DNA of 64,000 nt from Phycisphaerales bacterium. Its GTDB lineage: Bacteria; Planctomycetota; Phycisphaerae; Phycisphaerales; SM1A02. Both the position numbers and the translations under genes were made by a program. How positions within the stretch are numbered: position 1 is the first letter of the stretch; each line of letters starts with the position of its first letter. Shown piece after piece: positions 36,219 through 44,607 of the stretch. Where the stretch lies: assembly GCA_022446885.1 (NCBI GenBank), contig JAKVBU010000012.1:1-64000 (forward strand), read 5' to 3'. The notes under the pieces are model-generated. The model was not told where the DNA came from, did no database searches, and saw only the letters and a program-made list of their open reading frames with translations.

Positions 36219-38258
36219 TCATTCGATTTCCAGATGCATTGTTCCATTGCCGGTGTTGGCCTGCCATCCGCCGACGCGAATGTAGTACGTCTCGCCGGCA
36301 GTCACCGGGTGATCGTAGATTGCGCTGTAGTACGACTGACATCCACTCTCGCCAGAGGTGTCACCATTGCAGTCAACCTGTACGAGCTCCTCACAGTAGG
36401 CACCGTGGTAGAGCACGAGCGACGTGTCAAAGGACGCCGGGTCGCACAGGCTGATCGTCATCAGTCCGTCGGTCTCGATTGTCGTGTGGAACCAAACGTC
36501 CGGACTTCCCTCCCAATCCAGATAGGTGCCCGGGCACATGCTCTCATTGGGTTCACCAAAGTCGCTGGGCGAAGCGTCAAGTGTGCTGAACTCGTGCGAT
36601 CCGGGACCGGCATACCAAGACTCTTGGCACGAGTCATTGAGTTCAGCCTGATCGCAATCAACCACTTCACACTGCACACCCTCGCCGCGGAATGATCCGC
36701 CCGCATTCACGCAGTCGTCAGCCTGCATCGATACGCAGTCCGTCGCCGTCAAGCAGCAGGCACCTGGTTGAGGGCAAACAACCCACGTGCAGTTGGTGTT
36801 TGCGCCGTGCCACATGCCCATGCAATCGGCCTCAGTGGTGACTGAGCACGCGCCGTCAGCAGTGCAGCAGGCACCAGTTGGCGAGCAGTCTGTTCCGAAG
36901 GCGCTGATCAGCGCGAGAATGTCATTCACATCCGCACAGCAGTCGCCGGTCACGTCGCCGTCGGGGCGGAACGTGCCATCACCACAGGTGTCGAATGTGG
37001 CCAGGACAACGAGGATGTCCTCGACGGCGACCACGTAGTCTCCGTTGATGTCCTCGGGGCAGTCACCCAGGGGCAAATCGCAAGGGTCTACCTTCTCCAT
37101 CGGGGGGCCGACCGTCGCGAAGCTCACCGTCTCGGGATAGCCCGGGCGGAAGGTGTGAATATTCACCTGCGACTCATTCGACGGTGCCACATTGCAGTCG
37201 AATCGGAAGTTGTACATGGTGGCCCAGCGAATCGCGTTCGCGTTGGGGTTGGATGCATAGGAGTCCGTGTGCCAGGTGATCGACCCTGGCAGAACAGTGA
37301 CTTCCCAGTCGGTGCTGTCATGCACTTCTCCGGAGTGGTAATCGACATCGTTGAACCCGACATTCTGGACTGTTGCACCTGGCGGCACAAAGACCGAAAA
37401 GCCACCAGCACAGGCGTGGGAATTGTGGTTCCACACGGCGTACTCGTAGTGCCACATGCCGTTGCCGATGTCTGTGGCGCGTGCGCCTGCGATGAAGTGG
37501 CCGTCACTGGGCACGTGCACGTCATTCATGTCAACCAGAGGATCGATGTCTTTCCAGACTCGAATTGCCGGAATCTCGACCTGCGTGCTTCCGATGGCCC
37601 ACACGCTGCCGGGCCCATTGGTTTCAAACTCTCGCCAAGATGCGTTGTTGGCGTGGTTGCCCTCGGCCGCATCATCCGGGCTCATGTAGTAGCCCTCAAA
37701 GAAGTACCGGGCGCCGGGGTAGTTCGCCGGTTCGAGGTCACTGTCTTTGATCTGAAGATTGCCACGCAGCGCACTCGGCCCACTGGGAGAGACGTTGAAG
37801 GGATAGTCGTAATACCCACTGAATGCGTTGGCGTCACTGCGAGGCCCACTGGGGTTGGTGTTGAGACCGGCGCCATAGGTGTCGGCGCATCCGATGCCGA
37901 GCGTTGAACAATCGGTTGGCTGGCAATCGCCACACCCACCTTCGGACAGGGCGCAGAATGAGTGCTTCAACCATGAGAGACCGATCTGTTCGAAGCGACC
38001 TTGGTGGTATCGGTATGCGTTCTGACCGATCAACGGCGTCTGGTTTGTTCCGGAGTACCAGTTGGCTACTTCATCGCCGTAGTTGCACGAGGTTGTGCCA
38101 ATGGCGTATCCGCCAATGCCGTCAATCGAACCAAGCGTGTTGATCGAGTTGGCCACGTAAAAGGCAACGACGTCAGGGCCGATGTCACCGGCCATCGTCG
38201 AGCAGGCGACGCCTGCACTCATCGCGAGGCCCCATCCCGTCAGGGTCTTTGCATGCAT
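36219..38258 (-). CDS. Large secreted Cys-rich protein with dockerin-like and PPC-type domains
   Basis: 679 residues from ATG 38258, preceded by GAGAG. Signal peptide MHAKTLTGWGLAMSAGVAC with cleavage near STMA-G. Residues 20-400 are an unrecognised, Tyr/Gly-rich region (VVAFYVANSINTLGSIDGIG). Around 405-470 lie dockerin-like repeats (EDINGDYVVAVEDILVVLAT; GDVTGDCCADVNDILALISA). Two Cys-rich modules follow, each starting GACC and ending near a C-x-x-C pattern (GACCTADGACSVTTEADCMG; GACCLTATDCVSMQADDCVN). The C-terminal 120 residues resemble the PPC beta-sandwich (SLCDPASFDTSLVLYHG; GETYYIRVGGW). It is probably exported and disulfide-bonded. Followed by the terminator at 36139. Divergent from the sulfatase at 38383. 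Confidence 0.7.
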   Translation of the reverse strand: MHAKTLTGWGLAMSAGVACSTMAGDIGPDVVAFYVANSINTLGSIDGIGGYAIGTTSCNYGDEVANWYSGTNQTPLIGQNAYRYHQGRFEQIGLSWLKHSFCALSEGGCGDCQPTDCSTLGIGCADTYGAGLNTNPSGPRSDANAFSGYYDYPFNVSPSGPSALRGNLQIKDSDLEPANYPGARYFFEGYYMSPDDAAEGNHANNASWREFETNGPGSVWAIGSTQVEIPAIRVWKDIDPLVDMNDVHVPSDGHFIAGARATDIGNGMWHYEYAVWNHNSHACAGGFSVFVPPGATVQNVGFNDVDYHSGEVHDSTDWEVTVLPGSITWHTDSYASNPNANAIRWATMYNFRFDCNVAPSNESQVNIHTFRPGYPETVSFATVGPPMEKVDPCDLPLGDCPEDINGDYVVAVEDILVVLATFDTCGDGTFRPDGDVTGDCCADVNDILALISAFGTDCSPTGACCTADGACSVTTEADCMGMWHGANTNCTWVVCPQPGACCLTATDCVSMQADDCVNAGGSFRGEGVQCEVVDCDQAELNDSCQESWYAGPGSHEFSTLDASPSDFGEPNESMCPGTYLDWEGSPDVWFHTTIETDGLMTISLCDPASFDTSLVLYHGAYCEELVQVDCNGDTSGESGCQSYYSAIYDHPVTAGETYYIRVGGWQANTGNGTMHLEIE

Positions 38259-38382
38259 GTTCTGGCTCTCTCTCAGTGAGGCGATCCACAATTTGCCGAT
38301 CCCCCAACCGTACCTGATCCTGAGGTGGTTGCAAGGGGTTGGGTAGAGGCATCTGAGGCTGAACAGGCGGTAGGCTGCCTTC

Positions 38383-39840
38383 ATGCTTCAATCACTGGCA
38401 GTGATGACCGTTTCTATCGCGACAGGGGCGAATCAGCCCAACATCATCTTTGTGTTGGCCGACGACCTGGGCTGGGGCGAAGTGGGCTGCAACGGGCAGG
38501 CGCACATTCCTACCCCCTCCATTGACGCCATCGCTCAGGAGGGGTGCAATCTCAGCGCCCATTGGAGCGGTAGCCCGGTGTGCGCCCCCGCCCGTTGTGT
38601 GTTGCTCACGGGGCTGCATCCAGGGCACGCGCAGGTGCGAGGGAATTGGGAGGTTGCTGGATGGGGGCCTGATCAACCCGAGGGGCAGTACCCGTTGGCG
38701 GAGGGCACCCAGACCATGGGCACCCTGCTTCAAGACGCAGGTTATCGAACGTGCTTTGTGGGCAAGTGGGGCAATGGTGGTCCCGGTACACACGGGCATC
38801 CCAACAGGCAGGGGTTCGATCACTTCTACGGGTATCTGTGCCAACGTGTAGCGCACAACTACTACCCGACGCATCTGTGGCGCAACGGCGTTCGTGACCC
38901 ACTCCCCGGAAACGAAGAGTGGTTCAACGCACATCAGAAGATTGCTGCGCCGCTCGAGACCGAGCAAGACTGGTGGGATCGATTCACTGCGGGCACGTGG
39001 TCTTGCGATGCGATGATCGACGAAGCCGACAACTGGATTCGATCGAGCATCGAAGCAGACGAACCATTCCTGTTGGTCTATGCAAGCCCGGTTCCACACC
39101 TGGCGCTGCAGGTGCCACCACAACGGCTGGAGCCGTTCGATCACTTTGAAGAGACGCCTTATCTGGGCGACAGGGCGTATCTGCCTCATCCGCGGCCTCG
39201 CGCGGCCTATGCGGCGATGATTCAGTCGTTCGATGCGGAGATTGGCAGGCTCATGGCGACACTTGAGGAGACGGGGCAGGCCGACAACACCATCGTCGTT
39301 GTCACAAGCGACAACGGCCCATCCTGGGTAGGCGGTGTTGATCTGGAGTTCTTCAATTCGCAGGCTGGACTGCGTGGGCGTAAGGCACAGATCTGGGAAG
39401 GTGGCTTGCGAGTTCCGACGGTGGTGCGGTGGCCGGGGCAGATTGCGCCGGGAACCACGATCGACGTGCCCAGCGGCTTTGAAGATTGGCTGCCGACGTT
39501 CGCAGCAGCGGCTGATGCGGACATTCCTACCGGCCTTGATGGCATCGATCTGAGCGAAGTGCTCGCTGGTGGCGATGCCCCGCTTCGGCCTCTGTATCGC
39601 GAGTTCGCCCCCACCGGATCACAGGCTGTGCGGCTGGGCAAGTGGAAGGGGGTCAGGTCGAGACTCAAGAAGGGTGATCTGACGATCGAGCTGTACAACC
39701 TCGACGACGATCCGGCAGAGACGACCAACGTGGCAGATGCGCACCCAGAAGTGGTCGCGATTTTGGCGCAGGTAATGGCTTCATCGCATGTGCCCTCAGA
39801 GGTGTTTCCTCTGGCGACCATCGACGACCCCGCCTCCTGA
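38383..39840 (+). CDS. Arylsulfatase-type sulfatase
   Basis: 485 residues. Sulfatase motifs: NIIFVLADDLGWGEVGCNGQ near the N-terminus with the metal-binding Asp pair, and the formylglycine site SPVCAPARCVLLTGLHPGH, in which the Cys of CAPAR is converted to formylglycine. Further residues include YRTCFVGKWGNG and VTSDNGPSW, with the second metal Asp/Asn pair. A short hydrophobic start (MLQSLAVMTVSIATGA) indicates export. It should hydrolyse sulfate esters, most plausibly of algal polysaccharides. No formylglycine-generating enzyme is encoded in this window. It is convergent with a second sulfatase, 11 bases apart. Confidence 0.9.
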   Translation: MLQSLAVMTVSIATGANQPNIIFVLADDLGWGEVGCNGQAHIPTPSIDAIAQEGCNLSAHWSGSPVCAPARCVLLTGLHPGHAQVRGNWEVAGWGPDQPEGQYPLAEGTQTMGTLLQDAGYRTCFVGKWGNGGPGTHGHPNRQGFDHFYGYLCQRVAHNYYPTHLWRNGVRDPLPGNEEWFNAHQKIAAPLETEQDWWDRFTAGTWSCDAMIDEADNWIRSSIEADEPFLLVYASPVPHLALQVPPQRLEPFDHFEETPYLGDRAYLPHPRPRAAYAAMIQSFDAEIGRLMATLEETGQADNTIVVVTSDNGPSWVGGVDLEFFNSQAGLRGRKAQIWEGGLRVPTVVRWPGQIAPGTTIDVPSGFEDWLPTFAAAADADIPTGLDGIDLSEVLAGGDAPLRPLYREFAPTGSQAVRLGKWKGVRSRLKKGDLTIELYNLDDDPAETTNVADAHPEVVAILAQVMASSHVPSEVFPLATIDDPAS

Positions 39841-39851
39841 GGCCCGAGCGA

Positions 39852-41231
39852 TCAGAGGGGGGTGGGCATCGGCGCATCCACCCGGTGTCGCCAAGCTTGA
39901 AGCAGGAGCAGCATCGTGTCTCGAATGGCTGGCCGTTGGTCCGCGAGGTTCACCTGCTCTCCGGAATCGTCATGGAGGTCAAACAGCGCCAGGCTGCCGT
40001 CTTCCAGATACTCCATGAGCTTCCAATCGCCTACCCGTATTGCTGAGACCGGCGTGGTCCGCCATTGGCCCGCTACGGCTCCTGCTGCGCCAAGGTAGTA
40101 GGGGTAGTGCCAGTATTGGGCGGGGGCATTTGCGCCCATCGATCGACCTTGCAGCAGTGGGGCAAGGCTGTGGCCATCCCAGTTGTCTACAACCTCGAGG
40201 CCAAACCAATCAGCGATCGTTGGAACGAGATCGTGCAGCGACATCGGCGTGTCACACACTCGTCCAGCTTCAATTCCTGGCCCGGCAATGATCAGCGGTG
40301 TTCGAATGCCGCCTTCGAGCAATTGCCCTTTGCAGCCACGCAACTGCCCGCTGTGTGCGAGCCGTCCCACACCGCCGTGATCTGAGCACAACAGGATCAG
40401 CGAGTCGTCCTTCACATGCTCGAGCAGCCGGCCGATCGCAGCGTCGGTGCGGCGCACCATGCAGTCGTACTTTGCTTGGCGCAAGGTCCATGCTGACTGT
40501 TCTTCTTTGGTCTCTTGCAGGCAGTCAGGGTGAGCCTGAAGCGGCGTGTGCACGTCATAGAAGGACAGGTGCAGGAACACCGGCTCATCTCGGTCTTCAC
40601 TCAATTGGGCGATAGCCTCGTCAACCAGGCGGTCAGTCAGACACTCGCCTTCAGGGCCATCTGGCAGTGTCGGGTTGAGATAGGGGGAGAAGTGGCTCTT
40701 GGGGTGTCCTTTGTTCGAGCCACCAATGTTCACGTCAAAGCCGTGCTTGGTGGGGTCGTTGCCCAGATGCCACTTTCCTATGTGAACGGTGTGCCACCCC
40801 GAATCCCTGAGTGCTGTGGCGATGGTCCGTTGCCCAGGTTGAAGCTGCAATGCCGAGGGAGGCAGGTGCATCTTTCGCAAGGATGCCGGACCTCGCTTGA
40901 TTGGAGCGACGGTGAGTACACCGTGATTCGGTGGCCAGAGCCCCGTCATCAAGCTGGCACGTGCCGGAGCACAATTAGGCCCATTGGCACTTGCATGGGT
41001 GAAGAGGGTTCCAGCTTCGGCCAACCCATCGATTGCAGGGGTCTCATGGCGGCCATCAGGCATGCAACTGGCATCCGCCCAGCCCAGATCGTCTACAACG
41101 ACAAGCACGACATCGGCGGGGGCCGATGCCGTGCCTGCAGTACTTGAATTGGCACCAACTGAACTCGTCGCAATCTGCACACACAGGTTCAGACTGAGCC
41201 CCGCTGCGATCATGCCATCGAACCTATGCAC
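39852..41231 (-). CDS. Sulfatase, second copy of a convergent pair
   Basis: 459 residues from GTG 41231 (GAGG seven bases upstream); ATG 41213 is the alternative. Signal peptide MIAAGLSLNLCVQIATSSVGA. Motifs: DVVLVVVDDLGWADASCMPD, the formylglycine site GPNCAPARASLMTGLWPPN, VHIGKWHLGND, and LLCSDHGGVG for the second metal site. The sequence is clearly different from the neighbour at 38383 beyond the core, so it is not a recent duplicate. It should act on sulfated glycans outside the cytoplasm. The thioredoxin-fold gene lies 18 bases upstream in the same direction and may share its transcript. Confidence 0.9.
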   Translation of the reverse strand: MHRFDGMIAAGLSLNLCVQIATSSVGANSSTAGTASAPADVVLVVVDDLGWADASCMPDGRHETPAIDGLAEAGTLFTHASANGPNCAPARASLMTGLWPPNHGVLTVAPIKRGPASLRKMHLPPSALQLQPGQRTIATALRDSGWHTVHIGKWHLGNDPTKHGFDVNIGGSNKGHPKSHFSPYLNPTLPDGPEGECLTDRLVDEAIAQLSEDRDEPVFLHLSFYDVHTPLQAHPDCLQETKEEQSAWTLRQAKYDCMVRRTDAAIGRLLEHVKDDSLILLCSDHGGVGRLAHSGQLRGCKGQLLEGGIRTPLIIAGPGIEAGRVCDTPMSLHDLVPTIADWFGLEVVDNWDGHSLAPLLQGRSMGANAPAQYWHYPYYLGAAGAVAGQWRTTPVSAIRVGDWKLMEYLEDGSLALFDLHDDSGEQVNLADQRPAIRDTMLLLLQAWRHRVDAPMPTPL

Positions 41232-41249
41232 TGGGTGGCCTCTGTCACC

Positions 41250-42479
41250 TCAGCGCGTGGAGGCGACCTTCTTCTTGCCAATGGCGGCGTCGATGGCTTC
41301 GTTGATCGCCTTTTCAGTGTGCTCCTTGCCCATGAAGCCGACTTCAACGAACTGAATATTGCCGTCGGGGGCGATCACGACCGTGTGGGGGATGCCGCCA
41401 ACCTTGTACTCAGTTGCGACTTTCGTGCCACCCGTGAGCAGCACGTTGACGTCCCACTTCTTCTTTGTGAGGAAGTCTTTGATCTTGTCAATGGGCTCGT
41501 CGAGGTCGATCACGTAGAGCACAACACCGTCATCGGCGCGGGCCTTGGCGATGTCCATGAGCACAGGTACGCCCATCTTGCATGGGCCACACCAAGTTGC
41601 AAAGAAGTCGAGGATGACGGTCTTGCCCTTGAGGCTGGCCAGCGTGACGGTGTTGCCGTCGAGGTCCTTGAGAGAGAAGTCCGGTGCCGGCTGGCCTTTC
41701 ATCTCGTCGAAATTCGGCTCTTCCATTCCGGGCCCGTTGGCGAAGAGTTCCTGCAGCACATCGTCAACCTTCTTGTCGTCGGCTTTCGGCGTGAAGGCGA
41801 ACTGCTTCTCGCTTGCCTTGAGCACCTTCCAGTCACTCATTTTGAAGGTGACAGACATCGGGGGTGCCTGCCCGGACGGGTCCACGAAGTTCATGACAGC
41901 ACTGTGGACCCATGGCGTCTTACCACGACCGACCACCATGTCGATCGTCAGGCCCTCTGGCAGCATCATGTCACCATCGGACCCGGGCGTGATGGTGAGC
42001 ATGTCGTAGGTGACGTCGTCAATCGTCTTGGTACCGCCAGATGCGACAGTTTTCATGCCCTTCGTGAACGTGGCCGAAGGGTTGGGTGCCAACAGGCTGA
42101 AGAACATGTCGAATGGCCCGGCGAACCCGCCCTGAACGATTTCATCCATCTTGTCGAAGCCGGCGGGTGCTGGTTGTTCGCTGTAGATCTTGTTCTTTTC
42201 GCTGATGGTCCAGACGTTGGTCCCATTCGATCGCACGTCAAGCACGCCGAGATCCATCATCGAGAGGTCTGTAACCATTTCAAATTGATTGGGCTTGATT
42301 GCGGCATAGTTGACAACTTGGTCAGGGGCGCCCGGGAAGGGCATCTTGGCCGTCATCTTGACGCTGGCGCCGGGAATACTCTTGTAGTAGGCGTACATCC
42401 TCTCAAGCACGGGCTTGGCGTCGGGCGCAATCTCAGGGGCGCCGATCGCGGCGGTCAGAACGATGGTGGTGGCGAGCAT
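41250..42479 (-). CDS. TlpA-like thioredoxin-fold protein with N-terminal DUF2092-like domain
   Basis: 409 residues. N-terminal signal peptide (MLATTIVLTAAIGA). Residues about 15-230 match the DUF2092 type (DAKPVLERMYAYYKSIPGAS), a lipoprotein-carrier-like beta fold. The C-terminal 150 residues are a redoxin/TlpA domain: APDFSLKDLDGNTVTLASLKG, the redox motif FATWCGPCKMGVP near residue 295, and the cis-proline GGIPHTVVIAPDG. It should reduce or handle extracytoplasmic thiols. The gene upstream in the same operon (42504) carries the same DUF2092-like domain alone. This fits the redox-rich surroundings, for example cytochrome maturation. Confidence 0.8.
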   Translation of the reverse strand: MLATTIVLTAAIGAPEIAPDAKPVLERMYAYYKSIPGASVKMTAKMPFPGAPDQVVNYAAIKPNQFEMVTDLSMMDLGVLDVRSNGTNVWTISEKNKIYSEQPAPAGFDKMDEIVQGGFAGPFDMFFSLLAPNPSATFTKGMKTVASGGTKTIDDVTYDMLTITPGSDGDMMLPEGLTIDMVVGRGKTPWVHSAVMNFVDPSGQAPPMSVTFKMSDWKVLKASEKQFAFTPKADDKKVDDVLQELFANGPGMEEPNFDEMKGQPAPDFSLKDLDGNTVTLASLKGKTVILDFFATWCGPCKMGVPVLMDIAKARADDGVVLYVIDLDEPIDKIKDFLTKKKWDVNVLLTGGTKVATEYKVGGIPHTVVIAPDGNIQFVEVGFMGKEHTEKAINEAIDAAIGKKKVASTR

Positions 42480-42503
42480 GTACGTCTCCTGCTCAGTGGT
42501 TTG

Positions 42504-43298
42504 TCAGGGGTCTGTTGAAGGGGGCTGGTCGCTTGCAGGGCCGGTCGGCTCTACTGGCGTCCAATCCTGGAATGCGATGCGTGTATGAACAACGATGTCT
42601 TTCGGGATCACATCTGCCTGTGCGATCCACGCCGGCCCACTGTGGGGAATGAACAGAGCGACCCGGGTGCCGGCGCGAACAGTGCCGCGATCCTCACGGA
42701 GGTGCAACACAAGCACATCGTCTTGTCGGTGCGTGGTGTGCTCGACTCGAGAGACATTGTTCAGCAGCGTCTTCAGCGGCTCTGGTGAGAGCAGCGCAGA
42801 CACAATGGCGCCGGAGCCGGCGATCGAGCCGCCACCAAGTACCCGAACTTGCTTGATGGCATCAGGAAGGTCGGCGGGAGTTGGAACGACGTCCATCGCT
42901 CCAGTCTGACGATTGAAAATGGTGCATGTGTTCCCATCGCATTGGGCCAACGTCACGCCTTGAGCGTCCACCCGGAATCTGTTGGGCCGCTCGATCCAGA
43001 TGGCCCGGGCGGTTTCATCCAGAATCCGATTGGGCGCCTTGATCTGGTGCATGGCCACGACTGAGACGCCTTTGAGAGGTTTGTACTGGGCGATGAGTCG
43101 GTCGAGGACGGGCTTGGCACTGGCGTCAATCGTGACTGTGGCAGCTGGTGGCCCAGGTGTCTGCTCTGTGGCCGCAGCAGGGGTGGTTGCTGCGGTGCCC
43201 GTCTCAGCCGACTCGTCGCTTGCAGGCGGCGCCGCACAACTGGCGAAGACGAACACCATTGCGCTGATGGCGGAGGCTGAGAACCCGAGGCGATGCAT
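42504..43298 (-). CDS. DUF2092-like lipoprotein
   Basis: 264 residues from ATG 43298 (GGAG seven bases upstream). Lipobox: SAMVFVFASC, lipidated Cys near residue 21. An Ala/Thr/Pro-rich linker (about residues 25-55) leads to a domain starting ASAKPVLDRLIAQYKPLKGV, similar to the N-terminal half of the neighbour at 41250 (DAKPVLERMYAYYKSIPGAS). It ends with a proline-rich tail. The domain resembles outer-membrane lipoprotein carriers and might bind a hydrophobic ligand or interact with its neighbour. The 24-base gap to 42479 indicates one operon. Confidence 0.65.
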   Translation of the reverse strand: MHRLGFSASAISAMVFVFASCAAPPASDESAETGTAATTPAAATEQTPGPPAATVTIDASAKPVLDRLIAQYKPLKGVSVVAMHQIKAPNRILDETARAIWIERPNRFRVDAQGVTLAQCDGNTCTIFNRQTGAMDVVPTPADLPDAIKQVRVLGGGSIAGSGAIVSALLSPEPLKTLLNNVSRVEHTTHRQDDVLVLHLREDRGTVRAGTRVALFIPHSGPAWIAQADVIPKDIVVHTRIAFQDWTPVEPTGPASDQPPSTDP

Positions 43299-43379
43299 GA
43301 ACGGCTCCGAATCGTGGTGCAGAAACTCTGGCGGCTGATCAGGCCAAAGGGGGAGGTCGATCGTACAGGGGCCCCGGGC

Positions 43380-43415
43380 AGCGTGCCCGATCAACGCCTG
43401 TCCATGGGGCACGCT
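43380..43415. promoter_or_regulatory. Nine-base-pair inverted repeat upstream of the DUF2092 lipoprotein gene
   Basis: AGCGTGCCC at 43380-43388 and GGGCACGCT at 43407-43415 are perfect inverted repeats with an 18-base loop. They lie 80 bases upstream of the minus-strand gene at 43298. This could be a regulator binding site or a leader hairpin. Confidence 0.35.
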
Positions 43416-43505
43416 TGCACTGCAGGGGGGTTTTCGCCCAGAATCATCTCGCTCAAGCGGTGCACAGACATGGGGATCGTGATGCAGGCCGCCTACACTG
43501 CCCGT

Positions 43506-43591
43506 GGGCCTGTGGCGGAATTGGCAGACGCAGCGGCCTTAAAAGCCGCAGCCCCGTACGGGGCGTGTGGGTTCGAGCCCCACCGGGCCCA
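43506..43591 (+). tRNA. tRNA-Leu (anticodon TAA)
   Basis: Type II tRNA with a long variable arm. Acceptor GGGCCTG pairs with CGGGCCC (one U-G); the anticodon stem GCGGC/GCCGC encloses CTTAAAA, giving anticodon TAA at 43540-43542. The variable arm stem is CCCCG...CGGGG, and the T arm is GTGGG-TTCGAGC-CCCAC. Position 73 is A, as expected for leucine. CCA is not encoded. The AhpD-like gene starts 75 bases downstream. Confidence 0.93.
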
Positions 43592-43665
43592 GTCTGTCTG
43601 CTCGGGCTGCCCCCTGGGCAGCCTGCGAGGGCACACCTTCTCCATCCTCCTTTGGGAACGTCCAG

Positions 43666-44229
43666 ATGCGTATCAAGCCGAACCGAGAGGCAGTTCTTTC
43701 GGCCTTCAAGGCGGTTCAGGATGCCCCCGTCTTCTCTGAGAGCGACGCGCTGGTTCGATCAGGCCAGATGCCTGTTGAGATGATTCAGGCCATGACGGCC
43801 AGCCCGGATGTGCTGCGAGGCTTTGCAGCCATGTGCGATGCGGTCTATCCAGGCGGCACGATTTGTCGCCGAGTGCAGGAGTTGGTCATTCTCACCGCCT
43901 CAGTCGAGAATGCCTGCCAGTTTTGTACGCAGAGCCATCTGGACATTGCTCGCCAGATCGGGGTGTCAGATGACCCGGCAAGTCTGCTTGAAGACCCTAC
44001 GAAGCGGACCCCGGAACAAGACCTCGCATGCCGCTGGACGCTTCAACTACTGCGCGACGCCAATGCGGTCGATGAGGCCCTGTTCCAGGCAGTCCACGCT
44101 CAGTTCGGCGATGCCGGGACGGTCGAGCTGACGATGCTCGTGGGGTACATCCACATGCTCAACATGTTCAACAACGCATTGCAGAACCGCTATCACGGTG
44201 AGCTGGCTGGGCCTGAGCAGACGCCCTGA
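43666..44229 (+). CDS. AhpD/carboxymuconolactone decarboxylase-like protein
   Basis: 187 residues from ATG 43666; the open frame runs back into tRNA-Leu, which is not coding. The family motif E-x2-C-x2-C-x3-H is ENACQFCTQSH at residues 81-91, the redox-active Cys pair of AhpD-type proteins. Other members act in alkylhydroperoxide reduction or, without the motif, in aromatic degradation; here the intact Cys pair suggests an antioxidant role. Cytoplasmic, since no signal is present. A strong hairpin follows at 44233. Confidence 0.82.
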   Translation: MRIKPNREAVLSAFKAVQDAPVFSESDALVRSGQMPVEMIQAMTASPDVLRGFAAMCDAVYPGGTICRRVQELVILTASVENACQFCTQSHLDIARQIGVSDDPASLLEDPTKRTPEQDLACRWTLQLLRDANAVDEALFQAVHAQFGDAGTVELTMLVGYIHMLNMFNNALQNRYHGELAGPEQTP

Positions 44230-44232
44230 GGA

Positions 44233-44253
44233 GGCGATGGGGTGCCCATCGCC
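44233..44253 (+). terminator. Perfect hairpin after the AhpD-like gene
   Basis: GGCGATGGG and CCCATCGCC (9 perfect pairs) with a 3-base GTG loop, starting four bases after the stop. Only a weak CGTTTTG tract follows about ten bases later, so termination may be incomplete or need Rho. Confidence 0.5.
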
Positions 44254-44607
44254 GCCGCGTCACTCGTTTTGACCAGCGTCGGCGCCAGGGCATCGGGCGT
44301 ATTGGTCTCATGGCCGCACCTGCAGCCTGAAAGGGGGGTTCCCATAACGTCGTGTGCAATGGGTCAGCCGGGGGGATTCCACATCAGTCTTGGACATGGC
44401 GAGCTCCTGTGAACCGGCGTTATGGCCGGTCTTGCTGGGGGAAACTTCAGATTCAATCTGGGTTGAAACAAGAGCAAGCAGCGATTTCAATGCCGTGAGG
44501 GCCGACCTTGCGGATCGCGCGAGTAGAATCGGCGTCAGCGCGATCATCTGCGGTACGCCGGCGCACACAACACTCAGTTCCAATGCTCGGCGGAGGGAGA
44601 ACGGTTC
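44254..44607. other. Intergenic region before the FHA-protease gene
   Basis: 354 bases without a credible gene. Short frames on both strands have no ribosome site, no known domain and a mostly random composition. A TAGAAT -10-like box lies at 44523-44528, and the GGAGGGAGA at 44590-44598 is the ribosome site for 44608. Nothing else is recognised. Confidence 0.5.

Noticed and set aside
41226-42518. A 430-codon plus-strand frame
   Set aside because: Antisense to the TlpA-like gene, whose WCGPC motif and signal peptide are convincing.
43567-43665. Upstream extension of the AhpD-like frame
   Set aside because: It runs through the tRNA-Leu gene; homology begins only at ATG 43666.
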